NCBI RefSeq assembly: GCF_000185725.2
Contig: NZ_KI391953.1
Coordinates: forward strand, 1,418,750 to 1,482,749
DNA from: Segniliparus rugosus ATCC BAA-974
GTDB lineage: Bacteria; Actinomycetota; Actinomycetes; Mycobacteriales; Mycobacteriaceae
Length of the DNA: 64,000 nt
Direction: 5' to 3'
Below are positions 37,264 through 47,559 of this stretch, piece after piece. Positions within the stretch are counted from its first letter, which is position 1, and each line of letters opens with the position of its first letter. Below the pieces are notes generated by a model. The model saw nothing but the letters and a program-made list of their open reading frames with translations. It had not been told where the DNA came from and made no database searches. A program made the translations under genes and the position numbers.

Positions 37264-40188
37264 CTAAGAGTCCCGTCGCTGGCGCAGCGCGCTCACCGGG
37301 CGGGGCCGCACTCGCATCGGCCACCAGAACCAGCGGCCCAGCAGCGTGGCGATGGACGGCGTGATGAACGTGCGGACGAGCAGGGTGTCCAGCATCAGGC
37401 CGATGCCGACGGTGGTGCCGACTTGGCGGATAGAGTTCAGGCTGCTGATCAGCATGCCGAACATGGTGACCGCGAACACCACGCCCGCAGTGGTGACGAT
37501 GGAGCCGGTCGACCCCATCGCCCGGATGAGGCCAGTCTTCAGCCCGCCGCCGATCTCCTCCTTGTACCTGGAGATGAGCATCAGGTTGTAGTCCGACCCC
37601 ACCGCCACGATGATGATGAAGGAGATGGGGAGCACGAGCCAGTTGAGCGGCTTGTGCAGGATGTGCTGCCAGAGCAGGATGCCCATGCCGAACGCCCCGG
37701 TGTAGGAGAAGGCCACGGTGGCGACGATGGTGAGCGCGGCTCCGAGGCTCTTGGTGATGAACAGCATGATCAAGAAGATCAGCGCGAAGGCGCAGATCGC
37801 CGCGATGGCGAAGTCGAGGTCGGCCGTGTCCTGCACGTCCATGAAGTTGGTGCCCGCGCCGCCGAGGAACACCTTCGAGCCGGCGAGCGACGTCCCCTTG
37901 ATGCCCTCGCGGGTGGCTTCGAGGACCGCCCGTGCGTGCTCGATGCCCGCCTCGCTCAGCGCGTCGCCCTCATGCGTGATGATGAACCGCGTCGCCTTCC
38001 CGTCGGGGGAAACGAAGAATTCGAGGCCGATCTTGAAGTCCGGGTTGGCGAAGGCCGACGGGGGCATATAGAACACCTCGTCGTTGCGGGCGTCGTCGTA
38101 GGCCTTGCCCATCGGGAGCGCGTCCGGGAGCGCGGACTCGGTCAGCGCCACCTGCGCCTTCTGGATGCTGATCTGCTGGCGCGTGAGGTCGAGCTGTTCT
38201 TTGGTCTGCGCGATGGTCTGCTCGGTCAAGGCGATATTGCGCTGGGTGAGCGCGATCAGCTGGGGCTGCAGCGCGTCCGTGCGCTGCGAGTCGCGCGTGG
38301 TGATCTGCAGCTCGTCCGCAGTCTTGTCCAACTGGTCCATCATGTCGAACAGGGACCGGCCCATCCAGCACCAGGGGATCTCGTAGCAGTAGGTCTCCCA
38401 GTAGAAGAAGTTGCGGAACGGGCGCATGTAGTCGTCGACGTAGCCCATATCCTCGCGCATCTGGTCCATGATGGCTTCCGAGCGCTCGGCCGACCCCCGC
38501 GATTCGTGCGCGATGTCCGCCTGCTCTTGCTGCAGGGCGAGCTGGTCTTTCAGAATGGCGAGCTGTTTCTCCGAGATGAGCTCTGTGCGCGTGGTGACGT
38601 CGGCCAGCTGCTCCATCTTGGCGATGTTGTCTTTTGTGATCTGGAGCGTCGCGGCGGAGTTGCTGGAGACGCCGCCGAGCGCGTAGGCGAGGGTGGCGTG
38701 TTCCATGGGATGGCCCTCGGGCCGGGTGATGCCTTGGACTTCCGCGATGCCGGGGACGCGGAAGATCGTCTTGGCGACCCGCTCGATGGCGACCATGCTC
38801 TGCGGGTTGCGCAGGTCGTGGTCGGCCTCGATCATCAGCATCTCGGTGTTCATCTTGCCGGGCGGGAAGTGCCGGTCCGCGGCTTGGAAGCCAAGATTGG
38901 ACGCGGTCCAGCTCGGCTGGGAGTGTTGGTCGTCGTAGTCGACGTGGTAGGTCAGCACGGTGACCGCCCCGATGAGGATCACCGTCGAGCTGGCGGCGAG
39001 CACGGGGACGGGCCAGCGCACGACGATGGTCCCGATCTTGCGCCATCCTCTGCCCACCGGCTTGTCCTTCGGGTCGTACCAGCCGAAGCGGTTGCCGAAG
39101 GCGAGCATCGCGAAGCCCATCGTGAGCGCGATCACCGTGGTCAACATCATGCCGATGCAGCAGGCTCCGGCCATGGTGCTGAAGTAGTTGAGCCGGGTGA
39201 ACCCGAGGCAGAACATCGCGCCGGTGACCGCGAAACCGGAGCCGAGGATCACGTGCGTGACACCCTTGACGGCGTCGTAGTAGGCCTCTTCGCGGTCCAT
39301 GCCCGAGGACCGGGCCTCCCGGTAGCGGCCCACCAAGAAGAACCCGTAGTCCGTCCCCGCGCCGAGGACCAGTGTCACGACGAAGTTCGCGCCGAAGGTG
39401 GAGATCGGAATCACGTGGAAGTTCGCCAGCGCGGCGACGAGGCCTCGGGCGGCGAGCAGCTCGGTCACGACGACGACGTACTGCAGCACCGCGGCCATCG
39501 GCGAGCGGTACAGGAGGTACATCCGCACGCCGATCATGCCGAGCGTCAAATACAGGATCCAGCGCATGCTGTCGGTGGCGACTTTGATCGTGTCCGAAGC
39601 CAAAGCGGCGGGCCCGGTGACGTAGACCTTGAGCCCCGCCGGGACCGGCTTGAGCCCCGGCGTGTTCGGATATTGCTGCGGGTGCGTGTCGGCCCAGACC
39701 CGGTCGCGCACTGCGTTCACCGATTGGGTGGCCTGCGCCTCGCCGATGTTGCCGGTCATCCGCACCAGCACGTACGCGGCCTTGCCGTCGTTGCTCTGCG
39801 CGCCTGCGGAGGTGACTTTCTTGCCCCACAGGTCCATGACGTACTGCACATGGCTCTTGTCCGCTTGCAGCCTGCGCAGCAGATCGTCGTAATACTCGTG
39901 GTCCTTGGCCTCGAGCTTGCGGTCCTGCGCCTCGAGGACGATCATGACGATGCTGGTGGAGGAGGACTCGTGGAACACCTCGCCGATGTGCAGCATCGCC
40001 CTCTGCGAGGGCGAGTCGAGCGGGACCATCGGGCCTGCGAGCTCGATGGACACGGTGTCGATCTGCGGCGGGAAGATCTCCACCACGGCGGTGAAGAGCA
40101 GCCACAGGATGATGATCGGCAGGGAGAAGGAGCGGATCGCCTTCGCGAGGAAGGGTTTTTTCACAGGAGCCTGCGCTGGCGCGCTCAT
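37264..40188 (-). CDS. mmpL: MmpL-family RND transporter
   Basis: This 974-residue protein has the MmpL architecture: an N-terminal transmembrane helix (SLPIIILWLLFTAVVEIF), a large periplasmic domain, a five-helix block with GAGTDYGFFLVGRYREARS, a second, helical coiled-coil periplasmic domain (LTRQQISIQKAQVALTESAL), and a final helix block with AVGSDYNLMLISRYKEEIGG. The two (G/S)xDY motifs carry the proton-relay Asp-Tyr pairs. It exports lipids or siderophores together with MmpS, encoded 4 bp upstream. Long coiled-coil loops suggest the MmpL4/5 subgroup. Confidence 0.93.
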   Translation of the reverse strand: MSAPAQAPVKKPFLAKAIRSFSLPIIILWLLFTAVVEIFPPQIDTVSIELAGPMVPLDSPSQRAMLHIGEVFHESSSTSIVMIVLEAQDRKLEAKDHEYYDDLLRRLQADKSHVQYVMDLWGKKVTSAGAQSNDGKAAYVLVRMTGNIGEAQATQSVNAVRDRVWADTHPQQYPNTPGLKPVPAGLKVYVTGPAALASDTIKVATDSMRWILYLTLGMIGVRMYLLYRSPMAAVLQYVVVVTELLAARGLVAALANFHVIPISTFGANFVVTLVLGAGTDYGFFLVGRYREARSSGMDREEAYYDAVKGVTHVILGSGFAVTGAMFCLGFTRLNYFSTMAGACCIGMMLTTVIALTMGFAMLAFGNRFGWYDPKDKPVGRGWRKIGTIVVRWPVPVLAASSTVILIGAVTVLTYHVDYDDQHSQPSWTASNLGFQAADRHFPPGKMNTEMLMIEADHDLRNPQSMVAIERVAKTIFRVPGIAEVQGITRPEGHPMEHATLAYALGGVSSNSAATLQITKDNIAKMEQLADVTTRTELISEKQLAILKDQLALQQEQADIAHESRGSAERSEAIMDQMREDMGYVDDYMRPFRNFFYWETYCYEIPWCWMGRSLFDMMDQLDKTADELQITTRDSQRTDALQPQLIALTQRNIALTEQTIAQTKEQLDLTRQQISIQKAQVALTESALPDALPMGKAYDDARNDEVFYMPPSAFANPDFKIGLEFFVSPDGKATRFIITHEGDALSEAGIEHARAVLEATREGIKGTSLAGSKVFLGGAGTNFMDVQDTADLDFAIAAICAFALIFLIMLFITKSLGAALTIVATVAFSYTGAFGMGILLWQHILHKPLNWLVLPISFIIIVAVGSDYNLMLISRYKEEIGGGLKTGLIRAMGSTGSIVTTAGVVFAVTMFGMLISSLNSIRQVGTTVGIGLMLDTLLVRTFITPSIATLLGRWFWWPMRVRPRPVSALRQRRDS

Positions 40189-40652
40189 GCGGACAGCACC
40201 ACGCAGGTGACCGCCGCGCCGGGGTTCGCGAGGGAGGACTCAGTCTTGAGCACGCCGTCGACGAGGATGCGGCAGGTGAGCTGGTCGCCCTGCACCCGCG
40301 CGACGATGGAGGCCGAGGCGGTGGTGAGCATCGTCGTCTCGGTGTACGACCAGGGCAGTGAGTTCAACACGACATTGTGCGGCTGCGCGTCCACGTCCAG
40401 ATACGTGAGCTGCCCGCTGCCGCCGAAGTTGCCGCTGAGTTCGAAGGTGACGTGCTTCGGGATGAACTTCGTGACGTCGCCAGCGTTGTTCGGGGTCGCC
40501 TTGTCGTTCGTCGTCTGGTAGTACATCGTGCCGATCCGGTCGATGGCCAAGACGACGAGCCCAGCGAGAAGAGCAGTCACGAAATACAGCCAATACCGGC
40601 TGAAGAAGCCGCCTCGTTTCCGTGATTCGCCCTGGCCATCGTCTTGGCTCAT
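40185..40652 (-). CDS. mmpS: MmpS-family membrane protein
   Basis: This 155-residue product has one transmembrane helix (YWLYFVTALLAGLVVLAIDR) followed by an extracytoplasmic beta-sandwich (HVTFELSGNFGGSGQLTYLD, WSYTETTMLTTASASIVARV, CRILVDGVLKTES). This is the MmpS partner required for MmpL export, and the stop overlaps the mmpL start. Two palindromes upstream suggest repressor control. Confidence 0.92.
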   Translation of the reverse strand: MSQDDGQGESRKRGGFFSRYWLYFVTALLAGLVVLAIDRIGTMYYQTTNDKATPNNAGDVTKFIPKHVTFELSGNFGGSGQLTYLDVDAQPHNVVLNSLPWSYTETTMLTTASASIVARVQGDQLTCRILVDGVLKTESSLANPGAAVTCVVLSA

Positions 40653-40701
40653 CCACGCCGCCTTTCACCACCCGGCCCCGGCGCACCAGGGCAAATAGAT
40701 G

Positions 40702-40723
40702 TTAGTTAGATCAACATAACTAA
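40702..40723. promoter_or_regulatory. Inverted repeat upstream of mmpS
   Basis: TTAGTTA (40702-40708) and TAACTAA (40717-40723) flank an 8-bp spacer 50 bp before the mmpS start. The AT-rich repeat in GC-rich DNA fits a TetR/MarR-type operator. Confidence 0.55.
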
Positions 40724-40764
40724 TGCGAGTGGAGTCTAGCAGGCATCGAGCCCGCCTTCTATCG

Positions 40765-40782
40765 CACACCATATATGGTGTG
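40765..40782. promoter_or_regulatory. 18-bp perfect palindrome upstream of mmpS
   Basis: CACACCATATATGGTGTG is fully symmetric and lies 113 bp before mmpS. It is a strong candidate operator, distinct in sequence from the repeat at 40702. Confidence 0.6.
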
Positions 40783-40835
40783 AGCCACATCTACTTCCCG
40801 TCGTTCCGAACGGCCCAGACGGCGGGAAAAGAATT

Positions 40836-40870
40836 CGGCGCAGGCCAGAAAGTAATTCTGACCTGCGCCG
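40836..40870 (-). terminator. Terminator of tRNA-Ala
   Basis: A 15-bp stem with one mismatch (40836-40850 with 40856-40870) and a 5-nt loop lies just downstream of the leftward tRNA gene. On the minus strand it is followed by AATTCTTTTCC. Confidence 0.7.
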
Positions 40871-40877
40871 GATCATG

Positions 40878-40950
40878 TGGAGCTAAGGGGACTCGAACCC
40901 CTGACCCTCACACTGCCAGTGTGATGCGCTACCAGCTGCGCCATAGCCCC
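40878..40950 (-). tRNA. tRNA-Ala (anticodon GGC)
   Basis: The 73-nt gene has acceptor stem GGGGCTA/TAGCTCC (with G-T pairing), D-arm GCGC/GCGC, anticodon stem TCACA/TGTGA with loop CTGGCAG (anticodon GGC) and T-arm AGGGG-TTCGAGT-CCCCT. The CCA end is not encoded. Confidence 0.95.
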
Positions 40951-41033
40951 ATATGCAATTTAAGCCTGGTTCACCTTACACGTTTCGCGGATTTTCTCCA
41001 AATACTCTGCGGCGGCTCCTGTGACGACGGCGT

Positions 41034-41759
41034 TCAGGGCAGCAGCCGGTCCAGGAGCCCCGGCAGCGCCGCGCCAGCTTTCGCCCGGACGAACTCGTCC
41101 ACCTCTCCGGTGAGCGCCGAAGGCTCCGGGTTCACTTCGACGACCCGCGCCCCGGAGGCTTTCGCGAGGGCGGGCAGCCCCGCGGCCGGGTAGACGACGC
41201 CCGAGGTGCCGACGACCACAAGCAGCGCCGCTTCGCCCACCGCGCGCACGGCCCGCTCCCACGGCGCTTCGGGCAGCGCCTCCCCGAACCACACCACGCC
41301 TGGGCGCACGGCGGAGCCGCAACGCGGGCATCGGGGAGGAGCGGCACGCGCGACCGGCCGCTCGACGGAGGGGACCTGCCCGTCGTACGGCGACGCGCAG
41401 TCGGCGCAGCGGAACGCGAACAGGCTGCCGTGGACGTGGACGACATCGCTGCTCCCCGCCCGCTCGTGCAAGTCGTCGACATTCTGGGTGATGACGACGA
41501 CCTCGGCGCGCGATTCCCACTCGGCGATGGCGAGGTGCCCGGCGTTCGGCAGGGCGCGCCGCGCCAGCTCGTGGCGCCACAGGTACCACGCCCAGACGAA
41601 TTCTGGATCGGCCCGCCATGCCTGGGGTGACGCGAGTTCGGTAGGATCGAATTGTTCCCACAAGCCGGTTTGGGCTTCTCGGAAGGTCGGCATGCCGCTT
41701 TCGGCGGACATCCCCGCGCCGCTGAGAACGACGACGCGGCGGACGAAATCTCGTGGCAT
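41034..41759 (-). CDS. Sirtuin-family NAD-dependent deacylase
   Basis: This 241-residue product has the SIR2 motifs [18 protein letters not shown] (NAD binding), [25 protein letters not shown] (catalytic His), zinc ligands CADC and [17 protein letters not shown] and [16 protein letters not shown]. The Tyr/Arg residues that mark class III desuccinylases (WRADPE..WAWYLWR) appear present, so desuccinylase/deacetylase activity is likely. Lysine acylation targets are unknown. Confidence 0.93.
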   Translation of the reverse strand: MPRDFVRRVVVLSGAGMSAESGMPTFREAQTGLWEQFDPTELASPQAWRADPEFVWAWYLWRHELARRALPNAGHLAIAEWESRAEVVVITQNVDDLHERAGSSDVVHVHGSLFAFRCADCASPYDGQVPSVERPVARAAPPRCPRCGSAVRPGVVWFGEALPEAPWERAVRAVGEAALLVVVGTSGVVYPAAGLPALAKASGARVVEVNPEPSALTGEVDEFVRAKAGAALPGLLDRLLP

Positions 41760-41851
41760 ACTGTCCAGGTTATCCGGTACGGCCGGTCCGCTATCGTCAC
41801 AACTAGATCTCTGATGTGGAGTTCTACCTAGGAATATGGGAAATTTAGCCG

Positions 41852-42544
41852 ATGTCTTCAGCTCGTGATCTTCGCAGGGAACTGATCGAGGCTTCGCTGG
41901 CGCTGCTCGCCGACCACGGTCCGGACGCGTTGCAGGCCCGTCGGGTCGCCGCCGCGTGCGACACGTCGACGATGTCGGTCTACACCTACTTCGGCGGCAT
42001 GAAGCAGCTGCTCGCCGCCGTCGCCGACGAGGGATTGCATCGGCTCGCCATGACGTTGCAGCTTGTGGACCCGAGCGACGACCCGGTCGCAGACCTCGCG
42101 GTGTACACCTTCCTCTATCGGCGTTTCGCGTTGGAGAACCCGCACCTGTACCGCCTCATGCTCGGCGAAGCCTCGGTGAACGGAGTCTCCGCGCCGGTCA
42201 CCTTCACCGTGCCCTCGGTCAGCAAGGGGGAGGTGCGGGCCGAGCTCGGGGTGATCCTGGTGATCGCCAGCGCTGTGCAGCGCGCCATCGACGCCGGGCG
42301 CATCCACGGGGAAGACCCGCTGTCGATGCTCTTCCAATTCTGGAGCGCGATGCACGGATATGTGCTTTTGGAGCTCGCGGGATATCTCGGCCACGACAAC
42401 GACGGGCTCGAATCGGTGCTGCTGCCGCTCGGGGCCTCCGTCCTCCTCGGCTGGGGGGACAGCCCCGACCAGATCAGGAAGTCTCAGCTGCTGGGTCTGG
42501 AGATGCTCGCCGAGCTGGAGAAGAAGCATTCGCAGGCGCAGTAG
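41852..42544 (+). CDS. TetR-family transcriptional regulator
   Basis: This 230-residue product has an N-terminal HTH ([39 protein letters not shown]) followed by a ligand-binding helical domain of the TetR_C type ([15 protein letters not shown]). It diverges from the sirtuin gene. Its targets may include itself, the acyltransferases (convergent, overlapping 3' end) or mmpS, where palindromes exist 1.1 kb away. This is inference only. Confidence 0.9.
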   Translation: MSSARDLRRELIEASLALLADHGPDALQARRVAAACDTSTMSVYTYFGGMKQLLAAVADEGLHRLAMTLQLVDPSDDPVADLAVYTFLYRRFALENPHLYRLMLGEASVNGVSAPVTFTVPSVSKGEVRAELGVILVIASAVQRAIDAGRIHGEDPLSMLFQFWSAMHGYVLLELAGYLGHDNDGLESVLLPLGASVLLGWGDSPDQIRKSQLLGLEMLAELEKKHSQAQ

Positions 42545-43835
42545 CCGTCGCCCTGGCCAACGCCAACGAGCCGACCAAGGCCCCCACGCCCCACAGCCCG
42601 ACGACCTGAGGTCCGAGCCGCGCCAACGCGAGCGTGCTGACCCCCGCGCAGATCAGAAAGGCCCCGACTGCCCAGCTGCGCCAGCCTAGGGCGGTCACAC
42701 GGTCGTCCCACCACGGCAGGGGTTTGGTCTCCAGCGGGCGCAGCAGCAGGAACGCGACGAAGACGAGGAATAAGAAGAGCGGGGCCTGTTCCGCCTTGCT
42801 GGGCCAGAGCCCCGGCGCGGAGTCGGACACCGGCAACAGGCCTGAGGCGATCAGCGCGCCGTCCATGGCGAAGAGCACCACCCAGTGCCACAAATAGAGC
42901 GTCATCGCCCCGGTGTTGCCGATGGCGACGAACCGCCACACCTGCGGGTTGCCCGCGAACGCGCGCAGGCGCGGGGCGAGGAGGACGGCGAGCCCGCAGA
43001 GACACACCGAATGCCCGGCCAAGAGCAGCGACGGGGGCGTGAAATTCGAGATGTGGGTTTGGTCGGCGGTGCCGAGCATGGCCACGGCGTACGGGCCCTG
43101 AAGGCACAGGGCCAGATCGACGGCGAGGGCGACCGCGAACATCGCGGCCCCGATCCGCCTCGGGATGAGCGCTTTGCGATAGCCGACGCCGAGCGCGGTC
43201 GGGATGAGCCAGACGAGCACGAAATTCGGGGCGCCGATCTGCCAGTCCGACCCCCATGTCCAACGCGCAAGGTCGACGAGGGCGGTGAGCGCGTACAGGC
43301 CCGCGACGACCAGCGCGAGCTGCCATCCGGTGGAGATCTTCGCGAGGAGCGGGATGAACGCGAGGCAGACGGTGTACACCCCGAGGAACCAGAGCAGCAC
43401 GAAGATTTGCGGCACCCCGATCGCCATGGCCTCCGGCGGGACGAACTGCTGGCAGACGAGGACGAGCAGGAGGATCACCGCGATAAACCACAACGTGGGC
43501 CGGTAGAGGCGCTGGCAGCGGGCGAGGAGCCAGCCGCCCCAGCTCGCCCCCTCGTGCCACGAGCCGACGCTCGCCGCCCCGCCCGCGAAGAAGAAGAGGG
43601 GCATGATTTGAAGCGCCCACGTCAGCCACTGCAGCGCCACGGAGTCGTCGAGCGCTCCGGCGGCGCGGACGCATTGCCGGGGTTCGGGGCACGAGGCGTC
43701 GAAATAGAGCACCACAAGGAGGAGATGCCCGACCACGACGACCGTCAACGAGAGGATGCGCAGCAGGTCGATCGAGCGGTCCCGGCTCGGAGAGGTGCCC
43801 GCTTCGACCGACGCTGCGGATGGGAAGAGTTTCAT
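42474..43835 (-). CDS. Membrane acyltransferase (family 3), copy 2
   Basis: This 453-residue product has about ten to eleven transmembrane helices. DLLRILSLTVVVVGHLLLVV carries the conserved His of acyltransferase 3, with MPLFFFAGGAASVGSWH and RCQRLYRPTLWF following. It overlaps the upstream paralogue by 4 bp and the 3' end of the TetR gene by 71 bp. It probably acylates a glycan or glycolipid of the envelope. Confidence 0.87.
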   Translation of the reverse strand: MKLFPSAASVEAGTSPSRDRSIDLLRILSLTVVVVGHLLLVVLYFDASCPEPRQCVRAAGALDDSVALQWLTWALQIMPLFFFAGGAASVGSWHEGASWGGWLLARCQRLYRPTLWFIAVILLLVLVCQQFVPPEAMAIGVPQIFVLLWFLGVYTVCLAFIPLLAKISTGWQLALVVAGLYALTALVDLARWTWGSDWQIGAPNFVLVWLIPTALGVGYRKALIPRRIGAAMFAVALAVDLALCLQGPYAVAMLGTADQTHISNFTPPSLLLAGHSVCLCGLAVLLAPRLRAFAGNPQVWRFVAIGNTGAMTLYLWHWVVLFAMDGALIASGLLPVSDSAPGLWPSKAEQAPLFLFLVFVAFLLLRPLETKPLPWWDDRVTALGWRSWAVGAFLICAGVSTLALARLGPQVVGLWGVGALVGSLALARATATAPANASSPARRASPDPAAETS

Positions 43836-45136
43836 GCGGTCTGCTTTCGGTTGCGGGGCAGGATGAGCGCCCGGACGAGGACAAGGCACGCGAGCCAGCC
43901 CGATGTGAGCGAGACGCCGAGCCCCGCCAGGCCCCAGCGCGCGGAGAGCAACGTCGCAAGGCCGACGAGCACGAGCAACGCCCCGGAGAGCGCGCTCGTG
44001 GCCGGGCCGAGCGGACGGATCGGCCAGTCCCACAGCGGCAGTGGTTTGTTCTCCAGCGGTTGCAGGAGGAAGAACACTGGGACGAGCGCGAGGAGGAAGA
44101 GGGCGAGGCGAGCCAGATGGAGGGGGTAGAAGACGGCGGCCGGCGTGTCGGTCCACAGCTCGAAACCAGCCGCGCGGAACCCGAAGTGCACGAGCAGCAA
44201 CGTGGGCAGGTGCCAGAGGTACAGCGTCATCGCCCCGCCGTTGCCCACGGCGACCCAGCGCCACGCCTTCGGGCGCGCCGCCCAGCGCCGCAGCGCCGGG
44301 GCCAGCCCGATCGCGAGGCCGCAGAGCACGGTCGCGTGCCCTGCCGCCAAGAGCGACGGCGGGGTCATGTTCGAAAAATGCTGCCCAGGATAGGTGACCA
44401 TGCTCGGCTCATACGGGCCGGGGAACACGAGGCACACGTCGAGTCCGAGGGCGGCCGCCGCAACGGCGAAACCCTGACGCGGCGTGAGCAGCGAGCGCCA
44501 ATAGGCGACCCCGAACGCGGCGGGGATGAACCAGGACAGATAGTTCAGGTAGCTCAGCGGGGCCGACGGATCCGACCAGCGGACGAGGTCCAAAAGAGCG
44601 GTGAACGCGTAGAACCCGCCGAGGACGAGGCCGAGGCGGGCGCTCGTCGTGATCCGCGCGAAGAGCGGGATCGCGGCGAGCACCAGAACGTAGACGCCGA
44701 GGAACCAGAGGAGCTGGGTGGACAGGGCTGTGATCGGACGGGAAACCCCCGCCGGCGCGACCAGGCGCAGGGCGCAGAGCCCGACCGGCCAGATCGCCAG
44801 GCACCACCAGACGGGTCGGTACAGCCGTTGGCAGCGCTTGAACAGCCATGCGCCCCAGCGCTGGTCCGCGCGCCACGAGCGGACGCTCGCGGCGGCTCCC
44901 GCGAAGAAAAACAGCGGCATGACTTGGAAGGCCCATGTGAGCCACTGGAAGACGACCGACCTGGCGAGCGCGTTGCCGAACTCGAGCTGATCGTTCCGCA
45001 CGCGGGTCAGCAGCATGAGCGCGTGCCCTGCGACGACGGCGATCAGCGCGAGGATGCGGATCACATCGACGGCTCGGTCCCGGTCCGCAGGAGTCGCCGA
45101 AGCGACCTGCTGAGCACTGGGAACCGCGAACACCAC
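43832..45136 (-). CDS. Membrane acyltransferase (family 3), copy 1
   Basis: The 434-residue paralogue of the next gene has VDVIRILALIAVVAGHALML (conserved His), VMPLFFFAGAAASVRSW, FKRCQRLYRPVWW, MTPPSLLAAGHATVLCGLAI and GNGGAMTLYLWHLPTLLL. The same blocks occur in copy 2, so the genes arose by tandem duplication. The ATGA overlap suggests coordinate translation. Confidence 0.87.
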   Translation of the reverse strand: MVFAVPSAQQVASATPADRDRAVDVIRILALIAVVAGHALMLLTRVRNDQLEFGNALARSVVFQWLTWAFQVMPLFFFAGAAASVRSWRADQRWGAWLFKRCQRLYRPVWWCLAIWPVGLCALRLVAPAGVSRPITALSTQLLWFLGVYVLVLAAIPLFARITTSARLGLVLGGFYAFTALLDLVRWSDPSAPLSYLNYLSWFIPAAFGVAYWRSLLTPRQGFAVAAAALGLDVCLVFPGPYEPSMVTYPGQHFSNMTPPSLLAAGHATVLCGLAIGLAPALRRWAARPKAWRWVAVGNGGAMTLYLWHLPTLLLVHFGFRAAGFELWTDTPAAVFYPLHLARLALFLLALVPVFFLLQPLENKPLPLWDWPIRPLGPATSALSGALLVLVGLATLLSARWGLAGLGVSLTSGWLACLVLVRALILPRNRKQTA

Positions 45137-45174
45137 GCCATCCTAGCGTCTCATCGCGGCCCCGAAGGGCAAGA

Positions 45175-45606
45175 TCAGCCCCAGTACGACTTGCAGGCGT
45201 TCTGGACCTCTTGCTGCGCTTTGATGACAGACTTGAGCGGGCGGTCCAAGCGGTCGTACTTCTCTTGGCGGTTCACGGACTCGGCGAGGTCGCGCATCGA
45301 GTGGGCGTAGGTGACGAAGGCGTTCTGAATGTTGTTCGGGTAGCCCTTGTCTTTCGCGAGGTCGTTGACGGTGAGGGCCGCGTCGTTCAGGTCCGCCGCG
45401 ACATCGTGCCAGTACTGCTTCGAGTCGTCGTCCTCGTGGTTGTCCTTGAACTCGATCCAGCGGGAGTTGGCCTTCGTGTTGGCTTCGCGGTACTGGTTGC
45501 ACGCGTCCTTGGCGCTGGTGTCGGCGCTCGCCACGGGGGCGAGGAGCCACGACGAACCGAGGCACGCGGCGGCGAACACGGGCATGGCGGAACGAATGAT
45601 CTTCAT
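45175..45606 (-). CDS. Secreted helical protein
   Basis: The 143-residue product has a signal peptide (MKIIRSAMPVFAAACLGSSW, cleavage near ASA) and a helical mature domain with two cysteines (KDACNQYREANTKANSRW and VQNACKSYWG) likely to form a disulfide. The pattern resembles small secreted actinobacterial proteins of unknown role. Confidence 0.75.
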   Translation of the reverse strand: MKIIRSAMPVFAAACLGSSWLLAPVASADTSAKDACNQYREANTKANSRWIEFKDNHEDDDSKQYWHDVAADLNDAALTVNDLAKDKGYPNNIQNAFVTYAHSMRDLAESVNRQEKYDRLDRPLKSVIKAQQEVQNACKSYWG

Positions 45607-45686
45607 AGCTCCATATCCTGGACCATGGGCCTCTGACATGCAATTCGGCAGGACAAACCTACAGGATCCTCACAGGAATCCGGCAC

Positions 45687-47474
45687 TTACAGGCCGAGGT
45701 CCGCCTCGAAGGCCCCGTCCTCAAGGCGGTGCTTGATCGTGGTGAGGAAGCGGCCCGCGTCAGCGCCGTCGATGAGGCGGTGGTCGTAGGTGAGCGGCAG
45801 GAACACCATCGAGCGGATCGCGATGACCTCGTCGCCCGAGTCCTCCTTGACGACGACGGGGCGGCGGACGATCGCGCCGGTGCCGAGCATCGCGGCCTGC
45901 GGCGGCACCAGGATCGGGGTGTCGAAGAGCGCGCCTTGGCTGCCGATGTTCGTGATCGTGAAGGTGCCGCCCGCCAGCTCGTCCGGCTTGAGGTTCCCGG
46001 AGCGGGCCCGTGCCGCGATATCGGCGATGCCCCGGGCGAGCCCGGCGAGCGAGAGGTCGCCCGCGTTGTGGATCACCGGGGAGAGCAGGCCCTGCTCGGT
46101 GTCCACCGCGATCCCGAGGTGCTCGGCGTCGTGGTAGGTGATCTCCTTGGCTTCCTCGTCGAAGGAGGCGTTCACATTCGGGTGCGCCTTGAGCGCTTCG
46201 ACCACGGCTTTCGCGAAGAACGGCAGGAAGGTGAGGTTGACCTTCTCGCGCTCTTGGAAGCCCGCCTTCGCTTTGGCCCGCAGCGCGGCGATCTTGGTCA
46301 CGTCGACCTCGAAGGTCTGGGTGAGCTGCGCGGTGGAGAGCAGCGACTCACGGGTCTTCTTCGCCGTGATCTGCCGGATCCGGTTCACTTTCTGCGTGGT
46401 GCCGCGCAGGTGGGCGAGGGCCGGCGCGGGGACGGGAGCAGAGGAGGGAGCGGCCGGGGTTTGGGGAACGGCCCCGGCCGGGGCCTGCGGAGCGGCAGGG
46501 GCGGAGGCGTTCTTGTTCTCGGCCGCGTCGAGCACGTCTTGCTTGCGGATGCGGCCGCCGATGCCGGAGCCGACGACTGCCGCGAGGTCCACATTGTGCT
46601 CACGGGCGAGCTTGCGCACCAGCGGGGTGACGTACGGGCTCGCGTCGTCGGTCTCGTCCTGCTCGGCAGCGGCGGGCGCAACGGGCGGTGCGGCCGGAGC
46701 CGGAGCGGCGGGCGCAGGAGCGGCGGGAGCAGGAGCGGCGGGCGCAGGAGCGGCGGGAGCCTGCGCGAGCGGGGCAGGAGCGGGTTCGGGAGCGCTCGCC
46801 GGGGGCGCGGGTGGGGCAGGAGTGGGTTCGGGAGCGCTCGCCGAGGGCGCGGGCGCCGCCGGAGCGGACGGGGCCGCGCCGGAGCCGATGATCGCGAGGT
46901 CGCCGCCGACCTCGACGACGGCGTCCTCCCCGGCGAGGATTTTTTGCAGCACGCCAGCGGCGGGCGAGGGGATCTCGGTGTCGACCTTGTCGGTGGAGAT
47001 CTCCAAGAGCGGCTCGTCGACCGCGACAGCGTCGCCCTCTTTCTTCAGCCAGCGGGTGATCGTCCCCTCGGTGACGGACTCCCCGAGGGTCGGCATGGTC
47101 ACAGTGAAGCCGGAGGCGGGCTCTGCGGGCGCGCTCGAGGCCTGCGGGGGGGCGGGGGCCTCGGCGGCAGGAGCCTGCGGGGGAGCGGGAGCCTCGGCGG
47201 CGGGGGCAGGAGCCTCTTGCGCCGGAGCGGACTCGCCTGCCTCGGAGATCACCGCCAGCTCGCCGCCGACCTCGACGACGGCGTCCTCCCCGGCGACGAT
47301 CTTCGACAGGACGCCAGCGCCGGGCGAAGGGATCTCGGTGTCGACCTTGTCGGTGGAGACTTCAAGCAGCGGCTCGTCGGTGGCAACGGTGTCGCCCTCG
47401 TTCTTGAGCCAGCGGGTGACGGTCCCTTCGGTGACGCTTTCGCCGAGCGCAGGCATCCGAACCGAGATAGGCAT
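45687..47474 (-). CDS. sucB: Dihydrolipoamide acyltransferase (E2, SucB/DlaT)
   Basis: This 595-residue E2 has two lipoyl domains (each with [12 protein letters not shown], lipoyl Lys), long Ala/Pro linkers, a peripheral subunit-binding domain ([20 protein letters not shown]) and a catalytic domain ending [17 protein letters not shown] (His/Asp). In mycobacteria this enzyme (DlaT, Rv2215) serves pyruvate dehydrogenase and peroxidase systems. The ATG at 47474 gives [17 protein letters not shown], a standard lipoyl-domain start. Confidence 0.95.
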   Translation of the reverse strand: MPISVRMPALGESVTEGTVTRWLKNEGDTVATDEPLLEVSTDKVDTEIPSPGAGVLSKIVAGEDAVVEVGGELAVISEAGESAPAQEAPAPAAEAPAPPQAPAAEAPAPPQASSAPAEPASGFTVTMPTLGESVTEGTITRWLKKEGDAVAVDEPLLEISTDKVDTEIPSPAAGVLQKILAGEDAVVEVGGDLAIIGSGAAPSAPAAPAPSASAPEPTPAPPAPPASAPEPAPAPLAQAPAAPAPAAPAPAAPAPAAPAPAAPPVAPAAAEQDETDDASPYVTPLVRKLAREHNVDLAAVVGSGIGGRIRKQDVLDAAENKNASAPAAPQAPAGAVPQTPAAPSSAPVPAPALAHLRGTTQKVNRIRQITAKKTRESLLSTAQLTQTFEVDVTKIAALRAKAKAGFQEREKVNLTFLPFFAKAVVEALKAHPNVNASFDEEAKEITYHDAEHLGIAVDTEQGLLSPVIHNAGDLSLAGLARGIADIAARARSGNLKPDELAGGTFTITNIGSQGALFDTPILVPPQAAMLGTGAIVRRPVVVKEDSGDEVIAIRSMVFLPLTYDHRLIDGADAGRFLTTIKHRLEDGAFEADLGL

Positions 47475-47559
47475 GTCCTGGTGTCTCCTCACGTGGTCTG
47501 GTGGAGTGTCGTTGTCCTCGCTTCAGAGCCTACTCTAGTGACCATGGCGGGCACGCGTG

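Noticed and set aside
37165-40521. 1118-codon plus-strand open frame
   Set aside because: Antisense to mmpL and mmpS; composition is the His/Arg/Glu/Val-rich pattern of a reverse frame of GC-rich coding DNA.
46697-46760. Regulatory tandem repeats
   Set aside because: They are codons of the Ala/Pro linker in the E2 acyltransferase, a normal low-complexity hinge.
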